A DNA stretch of 45,817 nucleotides from JBMYZL01 sp049610385. Lineage in GTDB: Bacteria > Bacteroidota > Bacteroidia > Flavobacteriales_D > Sanyastnellaceae. A model generated the notes under the pieces. It made no database searches. It worked only from the letters and a program-made list of their open reading frames with translations, and was not told the DNA's origin. Of this stretch, positions 1 to 9,291 are shown in pieces. A program made the translations under genes and the position numbers. Numbering within the stretch: position 1 is the first letter of the stretch; each line of letters begins with the position of its first letter. The DNA lies in contig JBMYZL010000020.1 of NCBI GenBank assembly GCA_049610385.1, positions 1 through 45,817 on the forward strand, written 5' to 3'.

Positions 1-36
1 GGCGTCATGCGCCCAACCGATTTGGACACCTTCTGA
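1..36 (+). CDS. C-terminal end of a truncated CDS (last 11 codons plus stop)
   Basis: The window opens inside an apparent reading frame that ends GVMRPTDLDTF and TGA at 34-36. The only support is comparative: the last 36 bases of the window, read on the minus strand, give GVMRPTDLDNF and a stop, with one base difference (29), and similarity ends right after both stop codons. That pattern is expected for the C-termini of two paralogous genes. The family is not recognisable from 11 residues. The copy at the other end lies just upstream of a PorV/PorQ-type gene, so a surface or secretion-related protein is possible, but this is inference only. Confidence 0.5.
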   Translation, partial: GVMRPTDLDTF

Positions 37-139
37 CATCGGAAAACGTTAAAAGGTTCCAAAACAGAGTTTGTTGAACTGATTTGGAAGGAGTTTGTTC
101 GTTAAACAGTTGCAATTTGCGGCTGAATTTTTTGGACAG

Positions 140-2521
140 ATGAAGCAGGGTGCCCCATCAGACAATTGGAATGTTTGGATGACTTCGATGTTCCTGCTGA
201 CAAGTTTGTTCAGTGCGGGAATTGCAGCGCAAGCCCAGACATCAGAACGGAAGATCATCTCTGGCATTGTTCTGGATGATGCCACTGGCGAAACCCTGAT
301 TGGGGCGCAGATTTTCACGGATGGCGGTCAACCCGCCGGCACCATGAGCAACGAATACGGCTACTTCAATTTAACGGCCCCCAAAGACGCCCGACAGGCT
401 TTCGTGAAGTACATCGGGTATGTGACAGACACCTTGGATCTGGGTGAAGACAAATTGTTGAATCGTGAAATCCGTTTGCAATCGGCCGCGATCATCACGG
501 ATGTTGCGGTCGTCGAAGCACAGGGCACAACAGCTTTGGAGCAGGGTGAGCAATTGGGTACACTCGAATTGAAACCATCTGAAGCCCGCTCGATTCCCCA
601 ACTTTTTGGTGAAAGAGATGTCATCAAGGCCATTCAACTGATGCCAGGGGTTCAGGCCACTTCAGATGGAGGATCAGGTTTTTTTGTTCGAGGAGGAGGT
701 GCAGATCAAAACCTCATTCTGCTGGATGAAGCACCGGTGTATAACCCATCCCATTTGCTTGGTTTTTTCAGTGTTTTCAATGGGGATGCTTTGAACAATG
801 CGGATCTTTACAAGTCGGGAATTCCGGCGCGATACGGTGGAAGGGCTTCCAGTGTATTGGACATTCGAATGAAAGATGGCAATGCCCGGAAATTCACGGC
901 CAATGGCGGCATTGGATTGATTTCGAGCCGCTTGACTTTGGAGTCGCCCTTTGCGAATGGCCGTGGTTCGATGTTGGTGAGTGGCCGACGGACCTATGCC
1001 GATTTGTTCTTGTTGTTGTCCTCGGATACAACCTTGCAAAATACCGATTTGTATTTCTACGATTTGAACGTCAAAGTGAATTATCGCTTGAACAACCGCA
1101 ATCGGCTATTCTTGAGTTTTTACAATGGTCGTGATGATTTTGACTTTGCAGATGCGTTTTTGCTTCGCTGGGGAAATCGCACGGCCACAATGCGGTTGAA
1201 TTCGTTGATCGGCGATCGCATGTTTTTGAATTCATCGGTGATCTGGAGTGATTACGCCTATCGTTTTGGGTTTGGCAATGCGGAATTTGGTTTTTTCCGT
1301 GACGCGGGAATTCAGGATGTGCAAGTCAAAGAGGATTTTTCGTGGTATGTGAGGGAAAATCACACGGTTCGATTCGGTGCGCAGTGGATTCGGCACCAAT
1401 TTTCTGATGAGGTGTCCATTGACTCCTTGCCTGCGCCTGCCCGATTGGGGTGGGAATCCGCGATTTACATTGAAGATGAATGGTCATTCGCTCCTGAGTG
1501 GAAATTGAACGTGGGCCTTCGCTATTCCCGCTTCGATTTGCGCAAGGGACCGGTTTACGAGCTCAATGCGGAAGGGGATTTGGGAAAGATTTGGAATGCG
1601 CCGTCGGCTTTTGCAGGGACCCTCGGTGTCGGTGGACTGGAACCAAGAGCCTCACTGACAGGGGCGTTAAACCCGCGACACGCCCTGAAATTCTCTGTGG
1701 AGCGGAATCGGCAGTACATGCACTTGGTCACCAACTCTTCTGCAGGAAACCCCACGGATTTGTGGATGCCCGTGTCCAACAACATTTCGCCTCTGACTGC
1801 AGACCAAATCGCTGTGGGTTGGTCAACCAACTCCGTTTCGAAATCTTGGACATTGTCCGCGGAGGCCTATTACAAGCGAATGTCCAATCTGTTGGAATTT
1901 AAGGTGGGGGCGGATGTGTTTGCACCAACGACTTTGGAGTCGGAGGTCATCTCCGGTGAGGGAGAGGCTTATGGTTTGGAGATGTATCTGAAGAAATCTA
2001 CGGGAGCCCTTACCGGCTGGGTAAGCTATACATTGAGTCGGTCATTCAGAACTTTCGCGGATATCGACGATGGTGATCCATTTCCTGCTGCGAGTGATCG
2101 GATGCATGATGTGAGCATTGTGGGCATGTGGGACATCGGACCCCGATGGGCATTTTCTGCCAATTGGGTTTACCACACAGGAGATCCCGCTACTTTTCCA
2201 ACTGGATTGTATAACATAGATGGCAGATGGGTTCCCCAGTACACGGAGCGCAACGCCGGACGTTTTCCGGCGTACCATCGGCTGGATGTGGGTTTGGTGT
2301 TGAAGAAACCCAGCGGAACAAATCCGCGTGCTCAAGGCAGCACGGCTTGGGAAAATTTCCGAGGTGGGGAGTGGACTTTTTCGTGTTACAATGCCTACGG
2401 GCGAGAAAACACCTATTACATCGATTTTCGACCGTCTGAAAACAATCCGGACACGCAAGAGGCAGTGTCAGTTGCTCTGTTCAAATTTGTCCCCTCAATC
2501 AGTTATGATTTTAAATTTTAA
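140..2521 (+). CDS. TonB-dependent outer-membrane receptor
   Basis: This is a TonB-dependent receptor that would take up a ligand across the outer membrane using energy from TonB-ExbBD. After a signal peptide ending near AAQAQ there is a carboxypeptidase-regulatory-like domain (about residues 39-125, ISGIVLDDATGETLIGAQIF). A plug domain follows (about 150-255; LMPGVQ, FFVRGGGADQNLILLDEAPV, ARYGGRASSVLDIRMKDG), then a long aromatic-rich beta-barrel ending in YDFKF, a typical outer-membrane C-terminus. Length (about 793 residues) is normal. The start is uncertain: ATGs at 140, 179 and 188 all precede the signal peptide. The DUF4249 lipoprotein gene overlaps its 3' end by 17 bases, a common Bacteroidota pairing, which suggests receptor and lipoprotein act together. 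The ligand is unknown. Confidence 0.93.
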   Translation: MKQGAPSDNWNVWMTSMFLLTSLFSAGIAAQAQTSERKIISGIVLDDATGETLIGAQIFTDGGQPAGTMSNEYGYFNLTAPKDARQAFVKYIGYVTDTLDLGEDKLLNREIRLQSAAIITDVAVVEAQGTTALEQGEQLGTLELKPSEARSIPQLFGERDVIKAIQLMPGVQATSDGGSGFFVRGGGADQNLILLDEAPVYNPSHLLGFFSVFNGDALNNADLYKSGIPARYGGRASSVLDIRMKDGNARKFTANGGIGLISSRLTLESPFANGRGSMLVSGRRTYADLFLLLSSDTTLQNTDLYFYDLNVKVNYRLNNRNRLFLSFYNGRDDFDFADAFLLRWGNRTATMRLNSLIGDRMFLNSSVIWSDYAYRFGFGNAEFGFFRDAGIQDVQVKEDFSWYVRENHTVRFGAQWIRHQFSDEVSIDSLPAPARLGWESAIYIEDEWSFAPEWKLNVGLRYSRFDLRKGPVYELNAEGDLGKIWNAPSAFAGTLGVGGLEPRASLTGALNPRHALKFSVERNRQYMHLVTNSSAGNPTDLWMPVSNNISPLTADQIAVGWSTNSVSKSWTLSAEAYYKRMSNLLEFKVGADVFAPTTLESEVISGEGEAYGLEMYLKKSTGALTGWVSYTLSRSFRTFADIDDGDPFPAASDRMHDVSIVGMWDIGPRWAFSANWVYHTGDPATFPTGLYNIDGRWVPQYTERNAGRFPAYHRLDVGLVLKKPSGTNPRAQGSTAWENFRGGEWTFSCYNAYGRENTYYIDFRPSENNPDTQEAVSVALFKFVPSISYDFKF

Positions 2522-3338
2522 TTCGGCGATTTGGGTTTGTGTGGTGGGTGCTGTACTCATCTCATGCGAACGTGTGATTGATTTGGATGTGGGGGAAAAC
2601 CCATCTCTGCCGGTCTTGAATTTCCGCCTCGATGTCCATTCGGGCCAAATCTTTGGCAACGTCTCTAAATCCGTGGATTATTTCAGCCCCGAGGCGCCCA
2701 GCCTGGTTTTTGATGCAGAAGTTCATGTGAGTGATGGAGAGGGCATTACATATCCGCTGGTTGCAGAAGAATTGATTGGATTTTATTTGAACCAAGAGCT
2801 TGGTGATGCTTTTGTCAATGGAGAAACAGCGAATTTGGAGGTGGCCCTGGATGGACGCACATTTCGTGCTGTGAATGCAGCGCCTTCTACTGGATTGGCT
2901 TTGGATTCCCTCGAACTCTTGGAGGCCCCGGATTTTGGCTTTGGACCTGAAGATCCAGTGGACTCACTGTTTCCCGAATACCAAGTGGCTCTGCATTTTC
3001 CTGCGGATTCCGTAAGTCACAACTTGCTGATTGAATATTTTGTGGATGACGAGCAGGTCTCTGATGTGATTCAGGTATTCAAAACATCTCCTGATGCAGT
3101 GACCACCGTTCCGCTGGGTTGGAATCAGCGGTTTTTCGAAGCAGGGGAGGAGGTTGTGGTATGGGCTTGGACGCTGCCAGAAGCGAGTTACGACTTTTGG
3201 CTTGCATTGAGCAACATTGTTCAGGCTGGCGGACCGGGTGCAGTCCCAGGAAACCCGCCCAATCATTGGGATCAGGAGGCCCTCGGCCATTTCACGGTCG
3301 GACGGTTGGATGTTGCGGAAATCATCATTCCAGATTGA
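2505..3338 (+). CDS. DUF4249 family lipoprotein
   Basis: This is a 277-residue predicted lipoprotein. The frame is open further upstream inside the receptor gene, but the ATG at 2505 is chosen because it gives a lipoprotein signal (hydrophobic stretch, then VLISC with the acylated Cys near residue 21). The residues after it, CERVIDLDVGENP, match the start of DUF4249 proteins, which usually begin C-E-x-V-I-D. The family is typically encoded directly after a TonB receptor, as here with a 17-base overlap, so the two are probably co-translated. DUF4249 has no established biochemical role; a surface or periplasmic accessory to the receptor is inferred. A promoter for the next operon starts just after its stop. 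Confidence 0.85.
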   Translation: MILNFNSAIWVCVVGAVLISCERVIDLDVGENPSLPVLNFRLDVHSGQIFGNVSKSVDYFSPEAPSLVFDAEVHVSDGEGITYPLVAEELIGFYLNQELGDAFVNGETANLEVALDGRTFRAVNAAPSTGLALDSLELLEAPDFGFGPEDPVDSLFPEYQVALHFPADSVSHNLLIEYFVDDEQVSDVIQVFKTSPDAVTTVPLGWNQRFFEAGEEVVVWAWTLPEASYDFWLALSNIVQAGGPGAVPGNPPNHWDQEALGHFTVGRLDVAEIIIPD

Positions 3339-3341
3339 ACG

Positions 3342-3371
3342 TTGTGTCACAGCAATGCCTGATTAGTTTTG
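3342..3371 (+). promoter_or_regulatory. Promoter of the RND efflux operon
   Basis: TTG at 3342-3344 is separated by 19 bases from TAGTTTTG at 3364-3371, an exact match to the Bacteroidota -7 consensus TAnnTTTG at the expected spacing. Transcription would start near 3377, leaving about 43 bases of leader before the adaptor start. A small hairpin (CCGC/GCGG at 3381-3392) followed by TTGTTTTTG lies within that leader and could be a weak attenuator or terminator. Confidence 0.6.
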
Positions 3372-3419
3372 CTGGGGCCTCCGCATTTGCGGGTTGTTTT
3401 TGAATGAGCCAAAGAAAAT

Positions 3420-4559
3420 TTGAATCTGGTGAAATCTGTATTGCGCTTTCTGGCTGGGGCAGCCATTTTGACGGTTGGGATTTTTGTCATGAATGGTTTG
3501 ATCGGCATGAAAACCGATCCGCCCGTCAGTAGCCGACCCGTGATGGTACGGCCGGTGAGGGCCATGCCAATCGCACTTGGGGACAACCGACCGTCTACTC
3601 CCATTGAAGGACGTGTTGACGCGATGTACCGCATGTCCTTGTTTGCTGAAGTGAATGGGGTGCTGTCCATCGGTGGCAAGGAGTTCAGGGAAGGGATGAA
3701 ATTCGCCAAGGGAGAAACCTTGCTTCGCTTGGATGACAGCGAACCCCGTGCAGCATTGGTCGCCCAGAGAAGCGCATTTCTTCAACTGCTAAGTGGCATC
3801 ATGGCTGATGTCCAAATGGACTTCCCCGAATCTGCTGCGAAATGGATGGCATACTTGAAGAATTTCGATGTGGCTTCTCCGCTTGCAGAATGGCCTGAAT
3901 TGAGTGATGAGCGAGAGCGTCTGTTCATGGCAAATCGGGGCGTTCTAGGTGCCTATCACAACATCCGATCTGCCGAAGAGCGTCTGTCCAAATACAGCAT
4001 TGTTGCACCTTTTGATGGCGTGTTGGTTGAAGCTGTCGTCCAACCTGGGGCATTGGTCAGGTCAGGTCAGCCGTTGGGAACGTTGGTGGGTGATGGTGCT
4101 TTTGAAATCAAATCAGCGGTTCATGCTCGGTATTTGGAAACCATTGCGAAGGGAGACAGCGTTTCCTTTCAGGAGGAGAGCGGTCGCCAAGTGGCCACAG
4201 GACGTGTGGTTCGGATGGCTTCCAATGTAGACGCTTCGACACAGTCCGCAAGCATCTTTTGCCAAGTCCAGCCCTCGGGAACGATGCCTCTGCGGGACGG
4301 GCGTTACCTCTCAGGTCAAGTGGTCAGTGCTGCGATTTCGAACAGTTGTTCCATTCGCGTTGATCTCCTCTCAACCGATGATGAGTTGTTTGTTCTGCAA
4401 GAATCCGCCGATTCATGGACGTTGCGATCCCAATCTGTTGAGGTGTTGTTCCGGTCACAGGAAGTGGCCATCGTGCTTGGCCTCAAAGAAGGGACTCTGA
4501 TTTTGGCGGAGCCGGTCAATGGCACCTATGATGGCATGCCAGTGAGCCTCATTCAATGA
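3420..4559 (+). CDS. RND efflux periplasmic adaptor (membrane fusion protein)
   Basis: This is a membrane-fusion protein that would connect the inner-membrane RND pump encoded next to the outer-membrane TolC channel. It has an N-terminal hydrophobic segment (about residues 7-27) and a first lipoyl half (EGRVDAMYRMSLFAEVNGVL, RLDDSEPRAAL). A helical hairpin with AQRSAF follows, then the second lipoyl half (YSIVAPFDGVLVEAVVQPGALVRSGQ) and C-terminal beta-barrel and proximal domains. An in-frame TGA at 3405-3407 blocks any earlier start, and the first ATG (3489) would cut into the membrane segment. Translation therefore most likely begins at TTG 3420 or GTG 3429. The permease ATG follows 10 bases after the stop. 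Substrate unknown. Confidence 0.9.
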   Translation: MNLVKSVLRFLAGAAILTVGIFVMNGLIGMKTDPPVSSRPVMVRPVRAMPIALGDNRPSTPIEGRVDAMYRMSLFAEVNGVLSIGGKEFREGMKFAKGETLLRLDDSEPRAALVAQRSAFLQLLSGIMADVQMDFPESAAKWMAYLKNFDVASPLAEWPELSDERERLFMANRGVLGAYHNIRSAEERLSKYSIVAPFDGVLVEAVVQPGALVRSGQPLGTLVGDGAFEIKSAVHARYLETIAKGDSVSFQEESGRQVATGRVVRMASNVDASTQSASIFCQVQPSGTMPLRDGRYLSGQVVSAAISNSCSIRVDLLSTDDELFVLQESADSWTLRSQSVEVLFRSQEVAIVLGLKEGTLILAEPVNGTYDGMPVSLIQ

Positions 4560-4569
4560 TTGCATAACG

Positions 4570-7500
4570 ATGAGAAACCTCATTCAATACTTTGTCAGGT
4601 ACAACTTGACGGGTGATTTGCTGATGATTGCCATTTTGGTGTCGGGCTATGTCGGTTTGACCCATTTGCGTTCCAATTTCTTTCCCGAAGTCGAGTCCAA
4701 GATCATCCAGATACAGGTGGTCTACCCGGGTGCTGCACCCGAGGAGATTGAGGAGGGCATTGTGGCCAAAATTGAGGAGAACTTGCAAGGCATCGCTGGA
4801 CTCGATCAGGTGAAATCGGTTTGCAATGAAAATGCAGGGAGCATCACTGTTGAGGTGTTGGATGAGCGGAAAACAGATGCGATTCTTCAGGATGTAAAAA
4901 ATGCGGTGGATCGGATTGCGAGTTTTCCAGTGGGCATGGAACCGCCCATTGTTTACAAGCAAGAGGCAGTTGGCGTGGCGTTTTCATTCGCGGTTACAGG
5001 AATCCAAGATTTGCATGTCTTGAAACAAGAGGCCCGGCGCATCGAACAAGAATTGCGTTCGGTAGACGGCATCAGTCAGGTCTCGTTGTCAGGTTTTCCG
5101 GAAGAAGAAATTGAGATTCGTTTGCGTGCGGATCGACTGGCGGAGTTGAATCTAACCATCGCTGAGGTGGCCAATGCAGTGCGTTCTGCCAACATCGAGA
5201 CCACTGGGGGACGCCTGAAAACGCAATCTGAAGAATTGATTATTCGAGGTCGTTATCGCGAATACCAGGCGGAGGCGATCAAACAGATTGTTCTCCGTGC
5301 CAACTCTGATGGCGCTGTGGTCCGCTTGGATGATATCGCTCAAGTCCAGAATCAGTGGGCGGATGGGGACCCTTCAAGAAATTGGTTCAATGGAGCCCCT
5401 GCGGCTGTGGTGACAGTGAACAATTTGAATTCCGAGAGCATTTTGGACATCACCAAATACATTCGCAATTACATCGAGGCCTACAACGAACGGGGGGCAG
5501 AAACCCGAATCGAAGTCATTCGGGATTCATCAGTGGTGTTGAACCAGCGGATTGACTTGTTGGTGAACAATGGCATCGTGGGCTTTCTCCTCGTGGTGCT
5601 GTTTCTGGCTTTGTTTTTAAACCTTCGCTTGGCATTTTGGGTGGCATTGGCCATTCCTGTTTCATTTGCGGGTATGTTCCTTTTTGCGGCGCAAGTCGGG
5701 ATCACCATCAATGTGGTATCGCTGTTTGGTATGATCCTGGTGATTGGAATTTTGGTGGATGACGGAATTGTGATTGCCGAGAATATTTATCAGCATTATG
5801 AAAGAGGGGCATCGCGATTGCAAGCGACCATTGATGGGACTTTGGAAGTGCTTCCCGCGGTGTTTGCGGCCATTGTTACAACCATGGTGGCATTTAGTTC
5901 TTTCTTTTTCATTGAAGGCCGTTTGGGTGATTTCTTCACGGATATGGCCAAAGTCATCATGTTGACATTGGTTTTCTCCCTCATTGAGGGGGCTTTGATT
6001 CTTCCAGCTCATGTGGGCCATTCCAAAGCCTTGCGACGAGATTTTCAACCCAATGCGCTTGAGCGAACGATGCGCAACGGCATGAATTGGATGCGCAATC
6101 GTTTGTATGCCCCAGCCTTGTCTTTCACCCTTCGGAATCCTTGGGTTGCTTTCACCATGATTGTATCCATCTTTCTGGTATCGGTGCCGGGTTTGATCGG
6201 AGGAGGATTTGTCAAAACCACTTTTTTCCCTTTCATCGAGGGAGACAATCTCACCATCAATTTGCAGATGCATGCTGGTACACGAGAGCAAATCACCAAA
6301 AGTCAGCTCGATCGGATTGAGGAAGTGATTTGGTCTGTGAATGAGGAGTTGTCGGCACAAAGAGGGGACACCATGCAAATGGTCATTGCTGTCGATAAGC
6401 GCATCGGTCCTTCTACTTACGCAGGGGTCATCAATGTTCAGTTGCTTGATGGAGAAAATCGGGGCATGCAATCCACGGAAATCAGTGCCATGATTCGGGA
6501 ACGGGTGGGCCCAATTTATGGTGCTGAAAACCTCAGTTTTGCCGCTTTTTCTCCGTTCGGTCGGCCTGTAAGTGTATCCTTGCTGGGCAACGATTTGGTG
6601 GCATTGGACGAGGCGACGCAAGCCTTGAAAGATGCCATGCTCGAGCGGGAAAGCCTCAAGGATGTCACAGACAACAATCAGAAAGGACTTCAGGAGGTCG
6701 AAGTAAACCTGAAGCCAAGGGCGCGTCAACTTGGCTTGACGGAATTCGAAGTGATGTCCCAAATTCGCCAAGGATTTTTCGGTTCTGAAGTGCAACGATT
6801 GCAGCGCGGACGCGATGAAGTCCGGGTGTGGGTGCGTCTGGACGAGGCGGATCGCTCTTCGGTGGGTGCTTTGGAAGAATTTCGCATTCGGCTCATCACA
6901 GGGGCCTGGGTTCCTCTGGCCGAAGTTGCCGAGGTTGAGGTTTCCCGTGGCATCAGCTCCATCAACCGATTGTATGGGCAGCGAGAGGTTCAGGTGAGCG
7001 CAGATTTGGCGGGGCCATGGGTCAGTGCAACCGATGCCAATGCGGACATTCGAGAAAATGTGGTGCCCAAGGTGTTGGCCCGATTCCCCACAGTGACGGC
7101 CAGCTTCGAAGGCCAGAATCGTGAACAAGCCAAATCTCAGGTTTCAATCGCAAACATCATGCCCTTGGTGTTTGCGCTTATGTTGTTCATCATCATTTTG
7201 ACATTTCGTTCTCCGTTGCAAGGTTTTGCTGTGTTTGGGTTGATTCCTTTCGGATTGATTGGGGTGAGCTTGGGGCATTGGATGTTGGATGCCCAAATCA
7301 GCCTGTTTTCAATTTTGGGCATGATTGCGTTGATTGGCATTTTAGTGAATGATGCATTGGTATTCGTGGCGGCCTTCAATGGTAATCTCAAATCTGGAAG
7401 CCCCCACCACAAGGCCATCTGGGAAGCGGGCATGAGTCGTTTTCGCCCCATCGTTTTGACTTCAATCACGACGGTTGCGGGCCTGGCTCCTCTGATGCTC

Positions 7501-7755
7501 AACAAATCTTTTCAGGCTCAGTTCTTGATACCCATGGCCATTAGTGTGGCATTTGGATTGCTTTTTGTCACGGTAATCATCCTCATCTTGTTGCCGATAT
7601 TTTTGCTTTGGATCAATCCTTTGCACCGATCTTGGGTCTGGGTGAAAAAGGGAGACTGGCTCGATCCCGATGCGGCAGAGCCCGCCCGTAGAGAGGAATT
7701 GGTGATGGCCCAAATGGAAGGCCAACTTTCATCTTCAAATGAAAAACAACCATGA
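4570..7755 (+). CDS. RND family efflux permease
   Basis: This is a full-length (1061 residues) resistance-nodulation-division inner-membrane pump that would use proton influx to drive export. It shows the family's two-fold layout: TM1 near residues 14-31, a large periplasmic loop beginning NFFPEVESKIIQIQV and PGAAPEEIEEGI, a TM2-TM6 block around residues 330-475, then a second half with TM7 near 525 and TM8-TM12 from about 860. The proton-relay acidic pair of TM4 is visible as Asp397-Asp398 in GILVDDGIVIAEN. The pseudo-symmetric TM10 carries GILVNDALVF (Asn927-Asp928). The stop codon overlaps the tolC-like ATG (ATGA). A drug or lipid-like substrate is usual for this family but cannot be assigned here. 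Confidence 0.95.
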   Translation: MRNLIQYFVRYNLTGDLLMIAILVSGYVGLTHLRSNFFPEVESKIIQIQVVYPGAAPEEIEEGIVAKIEENLQGIAGLDQVKSVCNENAGSITVEVLDERKTDAILQDVKNAVDRIASFPVGMEPPIVYKQEAVGVAFSFAVTGIQDLHVLKQEARRIEQELRSVDGISQVSLSGFPEEEIEIRLRADRLAELNLTIAEVANAVRSANIETTGGRLKTQSEELIIRGRYREYQAEAIKQIVLRANSDGAVVRLDDIAQVQNQWADGDPSRNWFNGAPAAVVTVNNLNSESILDITKYIRNYIEAYNERGAETRIEVIRDSSVVLNQRIDLLVNNGIVGFLLVVLFLALFLNLRLAFWVALAIPVSFAGMFLFAAQVGITINVVSLFGMILVIGILVDDGIVIAENIYQHYERGASRLQATIDGTLEVLPAVFAAIVTTMVAFSSFFFIEGRLGDFFTDMAKVIMLTLVFSLIEGALILPAHVGHSKALRRDFQPNALERTMRNGMNWMRNRLYAPALSFTLRNPWVAFTMIVSIFLVSVPGLIGGGFVKTTFFPFIEGDNLTINLQMHAGTREQITKSQLDRIEEVIWSVNEELSAQRGDTMQMVIAVDKRIGPSTYAGVINVQLLDGENRGMQSTEISAMIRERVGPIYGAENLSFAAFSPFGRPVSVSLLGNDLVALDEATQALKDAMLERESLKDVTDNNQKGLQEVEVNLKPRARQLGLTEFEVMSQIRQGFFGSEVQRLQRGRDEVRVWVRLDEADRSSVGALEEFRIRLITGAWVPLAEVAEVEVSRGISSINRLYGQREVQVSADLAGPWVSATDANADIRENVVPKVLARFPTVTASFEGQNREQAKSQVSIANIMPLVFALMLFIIILTFRSPLQGFAVFGLIPFGLIGVSLGHWMLDAQISLFSILGMIALIGILVNDALVFVAAFNGNLKSGSPHHKAIWEAGMSRFRPIVLTSITTVAGLAPLMLNKSFQAQFLIPMAISVAFGLLFVTVIILILLPIFLLWINPLHRSWVWVKKGDWLDPDAAEPARREELVMAQMEGQLSSSNEKQP

Positions 7756-9095
7756 ATTGCAATGCGATTTTTTGGGCGATGGGGATGTTGATTTTGGCTT
7801 CCTCTTGGGGTCAAGCTCAATCGATGGTGGGCACGACCTTGAGCCTTGCGGAAGCTACAGAGCAAGCGTTGGAGAACAATTTCGGTATTCAGGTGGCCAG
7901 ATTGCGTGCGGAAACAGCGGAGGTCAATGACAGTTGGGGTGTTGCAGGTGCACTGCCCGCCCTTGGATTGAGGACGGCGGGGTCATCGACCATCACAGAT
8001 CAAAGCGAAAATCCCACATCCTTTATTCAAGAAAAACTGGAAGCTGAATCGTTCGATGTGTCAGGACAATTGAATTGGACTTTGTTCGACGGCATGGGGA
8101 TGTTTGCGAACAAGCGCAGTTTGGAGCTGTTGGCTGAACAGAGCGGAGGGGAAGTGGATTTGATGGTTGAGCAAACGGCGCAGGCGGTCATCTCTGCCTA
8201 CCAAGCTGTTGTCGTACAAGATTCCATCCTGTCGATGCTTCGAGAGACTTTGAATCTATCCCGAGATCGACTGGATTGGGTTCGGAAAAGGGAAGATTTG
8301 GGTTCGGCGGGCTCGTTTGAAACCATGCAGTTTGAGAACGCGTTGTGGAGTGACAGTGTCGCTTGGGTTCGTCAAAATTCCGCTCGTCGAACGGCCATGC
8401 GGAATTTCAATCGATTGTTGGGTGCAGATGAGACCTCAGAGTGGAGATTAACGACACCCTTGGCGCCCCTGCAGCCATTCGAAGAGCGATTCCCTGATCG
8501 AGAAGAACTGGTCCTGCGTGTCTCGACCGATGCGACAAGGGTCCGAAATGCTCGATTGGCAGAAGCACTTGCTCAAACAGGCGTTGATCAAGCACAGGCG
8601 CGGTTGTACCCTGTGCTTGGGCTCAATGTGAATTTGGGCGATTTGCGCAGCGAGTTTGCAGCTGGGGAGTTCTCTGGAGCCGGACGCACGAGAAATCAAG
8701 GTGCATCTTTGGTGTTGAATTTCAATTTGTTCAATGGCGGCACCACCAAGCGAGCCATCGAGCAAGCGCGAATTCAACTGGAAATGGCAGGCGTCAGTCG
8801 AATGGATGAATCTGCGGCTGCTGCTCAATCGATTCGCAATGCTTTGGACGCCTACAAGACCCAAGAGGTGATCTGGGAATTGCTTCGTGAGGCGGCGTCA
8901 AACGCGGATGATTTGCTGGATTTGGCCAAAACTCGATTTGAATTCGGGTCCATCAACAGCTTTGATTATCGGGAAATCCAAATTGCAGCGCTTCAAGCGA
9001 ATTTGGCACAGTTACAAGAGCTTCAAATCTGGCATCAGGCCCATTGGGAGGTGGAACGTCTGACTGGGAAATTGAGCTTGCAGATGAAAGATTGA
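7752..9095 (+). CDS. TolC family outer-membrane efflux protein
   Basis: This 447-residue protein has a signal peptide (ILASSWGQAQS) and two outer-membrane efflux protein repeats. These start with LSLAEATEQALENNFGIQVARL and, in the second half, GASLVLNFNLFNGGTTKRAIEQAR. The long alanine- and glutamine-rich helices form the periplasmic tunnel. It would be the outer-membrane exit duct for the adaptor and permease encoded immediately upstream, and its ATG overlaps the permease stop by four bases, so the three are translationally coupled. It ends the plus-strand run; gmd converges on it. Confidence 0.92.
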   Translation: MNCNAIFWAMGMLILASSWGQAQSMVGTTLSLAEATEQALENNFGIQVARLRAETAEVNDSWGVAGALPALGLRTAGSSTITDQSENPTSFIQEKLEAESFDVSGQLNWTLFDGMGMFANKRSLELLAEQSGGEVDLMVEQTAQAVISAYQAVVVQDSILSMLRETLNLSRDRLDWVRKREDLGSAGSFETMQFENALWSDSVAWVRQNSARRTAMRNFNRLLGADETSEWRLTTPLAPLQPFEERFPDREELVLRVSTDATRVRNARLAEALAQTGVDQAQARLYPVLGLNVNLGDLRSEFAAGEFSGAGRTRNQGASLVLNFNLFNGGTTKRAIEQARIQLEMAGVSRMDESAAAAQSIRNALDAYKTQEVIWELLREAASNADDLLDLAKTRFEFGSINSFDYREIQIAALQANLAQLQELQIWHQAHWEVERLTGKLSLQMKD

Positions 9096-9291
9096 GCCCT
9101 GGGGTCTGCTGGCGCAACTGGACATTCAATAATCATTGAAAATATTGGGTTTTGGAAGGTCACCTAGGAGGCCAGCCTGGGTCGATGACAAAGCCGCGCT
9201 TGTTGCTGCCGGCCTGCTCCTGACCTTTGGTGACAACTTCGCCGCATTCTCCGCGGTTCGCTGATTTTAGAACAGGGCCGTCGGTTTGGTG
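9096..9291. other. Convergent intergenic region between the efflux operon and gmd
   Basis: No confident gene here. A perfect 6-base hairpin TTCAAT-AATC-ATTGAA (9125-9140) lies 29 bases after the TolC stop and is followed by an AT-rich stretch without a clean T run, so it is only a weak terminator candidate. On the minus strand, the gmd stop codon is followed without interruption by 43 further in-frame sense codons ending at TGA 9160-9162 (see findings). That frame has no ATG, GTG or TTG of its own. Confidence 0.4.

Noticed and set aside
5662..7128. Long 488-codon minus-strand frame
   Set aside because: It is antisense to the well-supported RND permease and its composition is that of a shadow frame with no domain pattern.
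9125..9140. Rho-independent terminator after the TolC gene
   Set aside because: The 6-base AT-rich hairpin has no T run directly after it; kept only as a weak note.
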